From Kocuria sp. (GTDB taxonomy: Bacteria > Actinomycetota > Actinomycetes > Actinomycetales > Micrococcaceae): a stretch of DNA of 64,000 nt. Below are positions 58,317 to 64,000 of this stretch, piece after piece. The stretch's first letter is position 1; every line of letters begins with the position of its first letter. A program made the translations under genes and the position numbers. The notes beneath the pieces were generated by a model. That model saw only the letters and a list, made by a program, of their open reading frames with translations, was not told the DNA's origin and ran no database searches. The DNA lies in NCBI RefSeq assembly GCF_030530945.1, contig NZ_JAUMTZ010000004.1, forward strand, positions 199,081-263,080, read 5' to 3'.

Positions 58317-59633
58317 GTGACGGTGAGACTTCCCCGCGCCCTCGCACCGTTCTCGTCCCCCGCCTACACGGTGCTCGCGACCGCCATGGCCGCCAGCGTG
58401 TTCGGGTCCGGTCTGTGGGCGGTGGCCCTCGTGGCCCGCGTGATGGCACTGGGTGGTTCCGCGGTGGACCTCTCCCTGGTCACGGCGGCCGGTGCGGTGG
58501 GCATGGTGATCTTCGTGCTGCTGGGCGGCGCGGCCGCGGACAGGTTCCGGCTGGGTCTCATCCTGCGCTGCGTGGAGGCGGCCAACCTGGTCACCGCCCT
58601 GACGGTGTCCGTCCTGATCTGGACCGGATCCCTGGCCCTGTGGCACCTGGGCGCCGCCGCCTTCGTGTTCTCCGGGGCTGTGGGGTTCTTCTACCCGGCC
58701 TACTCGGCGGCGCTGCCCCGCATCTTGCCGCCCGGCCAGCTGCTGGCGGCCAACGGCGTGGAGGGCACCGCCCGCCCGCTGCTGCAGCTCGCCGCCGGAC
58801 CCGCCGTGGGAGGGCTGCTCGCCGGTCTGGCACTGCCCGGGGCATCCGTGCTGGCCATCGCCGTGTGCCACGCCGTGGCCCTGACGTTCATGCTGCGCCT
58901 GCGGCTCCCGGGGCGGGAGGCTGGTGCGGTCCCGGTCAACGGTGCACCGGACCCTGGGTCACCGGTTCCCGGGCCGCCGTCCCCGGCACCCGAGGGGTCC
59001 GGTGCGGGGTCGAGCATCCTGCGTGACATCGTCGAGGGGTTTTGCTACTGCCTGCGGACACCGTGGCTGCTGTGGACCCTGCTGTGGGCCATGAGCGCCA
59101 TCTTCCTGTTCACCGGGCCGCTCGAGGTGCTCGTCCCGTTCCTCGTGGTGGACCGGCTGGGTGGGACCGTGGCGGGCTACGGCGCCATGCTCGGGCTGTA
59201 CGGGATCGCCACGGCCGTGGGGTCCGGCATCATGGCGTCCTTCCAGCTGCCCAGGAAGTACCTGACCACCATGGTCTGGCTCTGGGGCTTCGGCACCCTG
59301 CCGTTCGGTCTGGTGGGCATGACCCACTCCTGGTGGGTCATGGCGCTCGCACTGTGCGTGTTCGGCGCCACCGGCGGTGCGGGCCAGGTCATTTGGGGCA
59401 CGCTGCTGCAGCGCCGGGTCCCGGGGCACATGCTGGGCCGCATCTCCTCCCTGGACTTCTTCGTGTCCCTGCTGCTGATGCCCGTCTCCATGGCCGTGGC
59501 GGGTCCGGTCTCCCAGGTGCTCCCCCCGGTCGCCATCTTCTGGGGAGTTGCCTTGCTGACCCCTGCCCTGGGGGTGCTGGCGGTCGTCGCGGGCCGGATG
59601 CACCGGGACCAGGCCGAGCACCCCCTGCGCTGA
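58317..59633 (+). CDS. MFS transporter
   Basis: 438 residues from GTG 58317; GTG 58323 is an alternative, and no ribosome site is evident, so the gene may be leaderless. About twelve helices are visible, with a middle loop of Pro/Gly/Ser-rich sequence (GAPDPGSPVPGPPSPAPEGSGAG, about 203-225). It has the motif GGAAADRFRLGL between helices 2 and 3. It resembles the MFS_3 (EntS-like) efflux group. It is convergent with the sugar porter, with a shared hairpin between them. Confidence 0.82.
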   Translation: MTVRLPRALAPFSSPAYTVLATAMAASVFGSGLWAVALVARVMALGGSAVDLSLVTAAGAVGMVIFVLLGGAAADRFRLGLILRCVEAANLVTALTVSVLIWTGSLALWHLGAAAFVFSGAVGFFYPAYSAALPRILPPGQLLAANGVEGTARPLLQLAAGPAVGGLLAGLALPGASVLAIAVCHAVALTFMLRLRLPGREAGAVPVNGAPDPGSPVPGPPSPAPEGSGAGSSILRDIVEGFCYCLRTPWLLWTLLWAMSAIFLFTGPLEVLVPFLVVDRLGGTVAGYGAMLGLYGIATAVGSGIMASFQLPRKYLTTMVWLWGFGTLPFGLVGMTHSWWVMALALCVFGATGGAGQVIWGTLLQRRVPGHMLGRISSLDFFVSLLLMPVSMAVAGPVSQVLPPVAIFWGVALLTPALGVLAVVAGRMHRDQAEHPLR

Positions 59634-59684
59634 CACCCTCCCGCGACACAGCCCCGCGACACCGGACCGCGGGGCCCGGGCACG

Positions 59685-59725
59685 ACGACGCCCCGGGGCG
59701 CTGGGAGCGCGGGCCGGGGCGTCGT
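59685..59725. terminator. Bidirectional hairpin between two convergent MFS genes
   Basis: Perfect 12-bp arms ACGACGCCCCGG (59685-59696) and CCGGGGCGTCGT (59714-59725) without a T-run, placed between the two stop codons. Confidence 0.7.
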
Positions 59726-59742
59726 GGGGAGGAGCGTGGGGA

Positions 59743-61173
59743 CTAGTCGTGCATGTCCTCGAGCTCCACGTTGGTGGTCTCACGCACCATCTTGACGGTG
59801 AAGACCAGCGAGACCAGGGCGAAGAACGCGTAGATCCCGTACGTCAGTCCCAGCGAGTAGTTGGAGAGGGACGGGAAGGTGACCGTGACGGCCCAGTTGG
59901 CGATCCACTGCACCGCACCGGCCACGGCCAGCGCAGCACCGCGGATGTGGTTGGGGAACATCTCGCCCAGCAGGACCCACATGAGCGGGCCCCAGGAGAC
60001 GCCGAAGAAGACCACGAACAGGTTGGCGGCGATCAGCGCCACGGGGCCCGCCACGGGGCCGAGGTCCGGGGTGAGCTGACCGTCCACCATGACCTTGCTG
60101 GCGGTGGCGAACACGATGGCCATGACGCCCAGGGTCACGGCCATGCCCGCGGATCCCACGAGCAGCAGCGGGCGGCGTCCCACGCGGTCCACCAGGAAGA
60201 TGGCCACGATGGTCACCACCACGTTCACCACGGAGGTGGCCACGGAGATGGCGAAGGAGTCGGACTCCTTGAAGCCCACGGACTCCCACAGCACGTTCGA
60301 GTAGTAGAAGATCACGTTGATGCCCACGAACTGCTGCAGCGCGGCCAGGCCGATGCCCACCCACAGGACGGGCTTGAGGCCGGCCATGGAGCCGCGCAGG
60401 TCCGAGAAGCGGGGCTTGCGCTCGTTGTTGACGGTGGTGCGGATCTTCTCCACGCGGGCCTGGACGGCGTCGTCACCGTGGATCCGGGAGAGCACCTCCT
60501 GGGCCTCGTCCTCGCGGCCCGCCGAGACCAGGAAGCGCGGGGACTCGGGGATCATGAAGGCCCCGATGCCGTAGAGCACCGCGGGGACGGCCATGATGAG
60601 GAACATCCAGCGCCACGCCGCGAGGCCCAGCCACAGCTCCTGCGAGGCGCCCCCGGCCCAGTTGGCCAGCAGGGCGTCCACGAGCAGGGAGAGGAAGATG
60701 CCCAGTACGATCCCCATCTGCTGCAGGGAGCCGAGCCGCCCGCGCAGGTGGGCCGGGGAGACCTCGGCGATGTAGGCGGGGGCGATCACGGACGCCACCC
60801 CCACGCCGATGCCACCCACGACGCGCCAGAAGACGAGCCACTCGATGCTCTGGGTGAGCGCGCAGCCGATCGCGGAGAGCAGGAACAGGACCGCGGCGAC
60901 CTTCATGACGGGGATGCGCCCGGCGCGGTCTGCGATCCGCGACCCGAAGAACGCGCCCACCGCGGCACCCAGGAGGGCGGCGGCGACTGCGAAGCCCAGC
61001 GGGCCGGGTCCCACGTCGAAGGTCGACTGGATGGAGGAGACCGCGCCGTTGATCACGGCGGAGTCGTACCCGAAGAGGAGGCCGCCGAACGCGGCCACGG
61101 TGGTGATGCGCACGACCGCACCGGTGTTCGTCTGATGACGTTCCGGTGCGTGTGCCTGTGCCGGATGACTCAT
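59743..61173 (-). CDS. Sugar porter MFS transporter
   Basis: 476 residues from ATG 61173, with AAGGGAG 7 nt upstream. Sugar-porter signatures: GGLLFGYDSAVINGAV, GSRIADRAGRIPVM, PESPRFLVSAGREDEA at the middle loop, and VDRVGRRPLL. It imports a sugar with protons. The divergently controlled partner is likely the ROK regulator gene upstream on the same strand, 231 bp away, suggesting that its substrate is the inducer. Confidence 0.9.
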   Translation of the reverse strand: MSHPAQAHAPERHQTNTGAVVRITTVAAFGGLLFGYDSAVINGAVSSIQSTFDVGPGPLGFAVAAALLGAAVGAFFGSRIADRAGRIPVMKVAAVLFLLSAIGCALTQSIEWLVFWRVVGGIGVGVASVIAPAYIAEVSPAHLRGRLGSLQQMGIVLGIFLSLLVDALLANWAGGASQELWLGLAAWRWMFLIMAVPAVLYGIGAFMIPESPRFLVSAGREDEAQEVLSRIHGDDAVQARVEKIRTTVNNERKPRFSDLRGSMAGLKPVLWVGIGLAALQQFVGINVIFYYSNVLWESVGFKESDSFAISVATSVVNVVVTIVAIFLVDRVGRRPLLLVGSAGMAVTLGVMAIVFATASKVMVDGQLTPDLGPVAGPVALIAANLFVVFFGVSWGPLMWVLLGEMFPNHIRGAALAVAGAVQWIANWAVTVTFPSLSNYSLGLTYGIYAFFALVSLVFTVKMVRETTNVELEDMHD

Positions 61174-61404
61174 CCCGCAGCTCCCTTGCTGTCCTGAAGT
61201 CCGATGCTCACGAGTCCCCGCCCGGGAACGCGCCGCGGTCGGAGATCTGGTCGCGGTTCTCTGCACCCGCCGGGGCGGTGTGCGGTGCCTGTCGGAACAG
61301 GTGGAGCGGCTGCCGGGAAGGACAGTGTCCCAAGGATAGGACCCGACCCGGGCAATGTCCACGAGTCGAAGACAACTCAGGCCGTCGTGTCACCGGATGC
61401 CACC

Positions 61405-62709
61405 TCACACCGGCAGCGGTGTTCGGCTTCGCGCCAGCACGAGGGCGCCCAGCAGGTGGGCGTCCGCCCCGAGCAGAGAGGGGACCGCGCGCACGCGGGT
61501 GCCGCCCTCCGGTGTGCGGCGCCGCACCACGGCCAGCAGCGGGTCCAGCAGCATGTCACCCGCTCGGGCGAGATCACCGCCCACCACCACGAGCTCCGGG
61601 TCCAGCAGGTTGCACAGCTGGGCCACCGCGCCCCCCAGCAGCCCTCCGGTGTCCGCGACCACCCGGCGGCAGCCCGGATCGCCGGCCAGGGCGGCGTCGA
61701 CCACCTGGGAGACCCCGGGAAGGGGCTGGCCGGAGGTGGCCACCACGTCCAGCACCGCCGAGGCGGACACGAAGGTCTCGAGGCAGCCCCGGTTGCCGCA
61801 CCGGCACAGCCCGGCACCCTCGTCCAGCGTGAAGTGCCCGATCTCACCGGCGCAGCCGTGGGCACCCCGGTACAGGCTGTCCCCGAGGACCAGTCCGGCG
61901 CCCACGCCGTGGGAGACCTTGAGGTAGGCCATGTCGCGCACGCCGCGCCCGGCACCGAGGGCGTGCTCGGCCACGGCCCCGGCGTTGGCGTCGTTCTCCA
62001 CGACCACCGGGCAGCCCAGTGCCGCGGCCGCGCCGGCCGCCACGTCCGTCCCGGCCCAGCCCGGCAGGATGCTGCGTGTCCGGGGACTTCGCCCTCCGGT
62101 GGGCACGGGTGCGGGCAGCGTGAGTCCGGCGTGCAGCACGCGGCCGGGGTCGATGCCCAGCCCCTCCAGCAGCTCGCGCGCGGTCTCCCGGACGGTGCGC
62201 AGGACGTCCTCGGCGCCGTGCTCACCCGGCAGGTCGATGCGTCGGCGGGCGGGAAGATCCAGGTTGAGGTCCGCCACGGCCACCTCCACGTGCCGGTGAC
62301 CCACGTCCACCCCCAGCAGGTGCCCGGCGCCCGGGCTGAAGCGGATGCGCTGCCCGCGCCGCCCCCCGTGCTCCGGGGCGGCGACCAGGAGGTCGCACGC
62401 GGTGAGCTCCTTGACGATCGAGGAGACGGTCGACGGCGCCAGGGCCGTCTCCCGTGCGATGCTCGCCTGGGTCACGGCTCCCGTGGAGCGCACGGCGTCC
62501 AGGACGCGGCGGCGGTTGGCCACCCGGAGCCCGGCCTGGGAGCCGGGGGAGGCGGGCGGTGCCGTGGCCACGTCATGGGCGGGGCGCCCCACCGGGCTGG
62601 GTGCGGGGACGGATGCAGAGACGGGTGGGGCGGCGCGGTCGGGTGCAACCCGGGCGGGGACGGGGCCAGTGCGGTGGGGCCTCGACCGTGGAGAGGACGT
62701 CATCGTCAT
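61405..62709 (-). CDS. ROK-family transcriptional repressor
   Basis: 434 residues from ATG 62709; ATG 62703 has better spacing (GGAAG 6 nt away) and may be the true start. An N-terminal Pro/Ala-rich tail of 60 residues precedes the winged HTH: VANRRRVLDAVRSTGAVTQASIARETALAPSTVSSIVKEL. The ROK domain follows: LLGVDVGHRHVEVAVADL, VENDANAGAVAEHALGAGRG, and the zinc motif GLCRCGNRGCLET. It is an NagC/XylR/Mlc-type sugar-responsive regulator. It neighbours a sugar porter, which it probably controls. Confidence 0.9.
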   Translation of the reverse strand: MTMTSSPRSRPHRTGPVPARVAPDRAAPPVSASVPAPSPVGRPAHDVATAPPASPGSQAGLRVANRRRVLDAVRSTGAVTQASIARETALAPSTVSSIVKELTACDLLVAAPEHGGRRGQRIRFSPGAGHLLGVDVGHRHVEVAVADLNLDLPARRRIDLPGEHGAEDVLRTVRETARELLEGLGIDPGRVLHAGLTLPAPVPTGGRSPRTRSILPGWAGTDVAAGAAAALGCPVVVENDANAGAVAEHALGAGRGVRDMAYLKVSHGVGAGLVLGDSLYRGAHGCAGEIGHFTLDEGAGLCRCGNRGCLETFVSASAVLDVVATSGQPLPGVSQVVDAALAGDPGCRRVVADTGGLLGGAVAQLCNLLDPELVVVGGDLARAGDMLLDPLLAVVRRRTPEGGTRVRAVPSLLGADAHLLGALVLARSRTPLPV

Positions 62710-62892
62710 CTTCCGTTCTCGAAGATTTTCTGAGGCCTGAGTGTAGTCACCGTTCGACCACCGCAACCCCTCCGCCCAGAGGGACCGTGCGCGCGACTCC
62801 ACCGTTCGACACATCGGTCAGCCGTGTCTAGACAATGCGAATACATATAAATATTCAGTGATAAAAATCTATTTGTTTGTTTTTTGCGTGAG

Positions 62893-62908
62893 TGTTTCAC
62901 GTGGAACA
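62893..62908. other. Imperfect parS-like site
   Basis: TGTTTCACGTGGAACA, one mismatch (position 62904) from the 16-bp parS consensus. It is intergenic, 29 kb from the cluster in parAB, in an AT-rich patch (62840-62890) upstream of the PAP2 gene. Confidence 0.6.
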
Positions 62909-62984
62909 CCGGCGGGTCCGCGCCACACGGCCCACAGCGCGCCCGTGTCAGGTTTCACTCGGTGTCTCGTGTCACCATTGACCC

Positions 62985-63857
62985 ATGACCACTCCGGCGC
63001 AGTATTCTTCCCCCTCGCCGGGCGGGTCCCCGTGGCACCTGCCGCAGTTGCGCCATCGCGTGGCCGTTCCCCTGGTCGTGATGCTGCTGACCGCGACAGC
63101 TGGTCGTCTGCTGGTGCTCTCACCGCGGATCACCGACGGGGAGACCGCGTTGCTCGAGGGGCTCTCCCAGCATCGCAACGTCCTCCTGGACGCCATCGCC
63201 ACCGTGGCGGCGCTCGCGCTGTCCAACGGCGGGGTGGTACTGATCATCGCGGCCGTCATCGGGTGGCTGGCCGTGCTCAGGCGCCGTCCGCTCGACGCCA
63301 CGGGCTTCGGCATCACCGCACTGAGCGGGTGGGCGGCCGTCGGCCTGGTGAAGCTCGCGGTGGGCCGACCCCGCCCCGTCGTGAGCGGTGACTCCCTGGG
63401 CGCGGTCACGGGGTCCATGTCCTTCCCCTCCTCCCACGCCGGTGCCGTGGTGGCGATCGTGCTCGGCCTCGCACTGGTCTCCCGGCGGCCCCGCAGCCGC
63501 CGTGCGCTCCTCCTCTGGGGCACCCTGGCCGTGGCGGTGGTGGCCGCCGCCCGCGTGTACTCCGGGGCCCACTACCCCCTGGACGTCCTCGCGGCCCTGC
63601 CCGTGGCGTTCGTGGGAACCATGGCCGGCGCGTCCGTGGCGAACACGGTGGTCCCGGCACTCGCCTACGGCTTCTCGTGGCACCAGGCCGGCACCACCGT
63701 TGCGGCCCCCGCCACCCGGCGGACCACCCCGGTTCCCGCGCGTGAGCAACCCGCCGCCGCAACTGCAGCCGCGTCTGCCACGGCCTCGCACGCCGACCGG
63801 CGCACAGTCCGGCCCGCGAGCGCCCGGCACGACGATCGGGCGGACCGCGCCGCCTGA
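62985..63857 (+). CDS. PAP2-family membrane phosphatase
   Basis: 290 residues from ATG 62985. About six helices are visible. The PAP2 active-site triad is spread over KLAVGRPRP (about 124-132), SFPSSHAGAVV (about 146-156) and ARVYSGAHYPLDV (about 190-202), the KxxxxxxRP/PSGH/SRxxxxxHxxxD signature. A disordered Ala-rich C-tail is present. It dephosphorylates lipid phosphates such as undecaprenyl pyrophosphate. The last 143 bp of the window downstream are very GC-rich and empty. Confidence 0.93.
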   Translation: MTTPAQYSSPSPGGSPWHLPQLRHRVAVPLVVMLLTATAGRLLVLSPRITDGETALLEGLSQHRNVLLDAIATVAALALSNGGVVLIIAAVIGWLAVLRRRPLDATGFGITALSGWAAVGLVKLAVGRPRPVVSGDSLGAVTGSMSFPSSHAGAVVAIVLGLALVSRRPRSRRALLLWGTLAVAVVAAARVYSGAHYPLDVLAALPVAFVGTMAGASVANTVVPALAYGFSWHQAGTTVAAPATRRTTPVPAREQPAAATAAASATASHADRRTVRPASARHDDRADRAA

Positions 63858-64000
63858 GCACACCGCGCGGCGTCGTGCCCCGCGGCGCTCCCGGCTCGGA
63901 TGCACGGACCCCGTTCCACGGACGACGGCGGGCGCGGGCCCCCCGACCGCCCCGCCCCGCGCCGGGGGGCGGCCGCCCCCCGGCCGCGGGGGGCGCGGCG

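Overview
The window is a high-GC actinobacterial chromosome segment spanning the replication origin. The dnaA-dnaN-recF-dciA-gyrB-gyrA cluster runs rightwards from oriC. The rpmH-rnpA-yidD-yidC-jag-rsmG-parA-parB cluster runs leftwards. This order, plus murJ-trxB-trxA-cwlM beside parB and ppiA, DUF3566, tRNA-Ile and tRNA-Ala beyond gyrA, is the classical actinobacterial origin layout. Codon use and gene content suggest a Micrococcaceae member, perhaps Kocuria-like, but the species is an inference I could not test.

Left part (1-16.2 kb): mostly accessory. A SNF2-type helicase gene, with a further gene starting at its 3' end and leaving the window, is divergent from a DUF262/HNH (GmrSD-like) gene, so this looks like the edge of a defence island. 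Next come a MarR-regulated MFS exporter, an epoxide-hydrolase-like enzyme, a capsular-type glycosyltransferase, RecQ, a Tat-exported protein of unknown function, an EF-G-binding (FBP-type) zinc protein and a ThrE-type exporter. Between the exporter and dnaB sits a clearly AT-richer foreign gene for an apparent SRA-like plus PD-(D/E)XK restriction nuclease, with a leaderless promoter.

Middle-left (16-37 kb): housekeeping. dnaB, the rpsF-ssb-rpsR-rplI operon, a glycosyltransferase/membrane protein/TM2 operon, cca, a Nudix hydrolase, murJ with a separate pseudokinase partner, trxB, trxA, a catalytically degenerate CwlM-like amidase, then the parAB and rpmH-yidC clusters. Five perfect parS palindromes lie within 3 kb. 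Three of them are inside the parB and parA reading frames and are translated as a repeated VSRET peptide.

oriC (37.1-39.8 kb): DnaA boxes on both sides of dnaA, with an AT-rich unwinding candidate just before dnaN.

Right part (40-64 kb): gyrase genes, two tRNAs flanking a 40-codon DLW-39-type gene, a decayed Nramp pseudogene, ppiA, a rhomboid protease, a second compact DnaA-box cluster at 52.6 kb, three MFS transporters, a membrane esterase operon, a DedA protein, an MDR dehydrogenase, a ROK regulator paired with a sugar porter, an off-cluster imperfect parS and a PAP2 phosphatase. No CRISPR array, rRNA operon, insertion sequence or prophage was seen.
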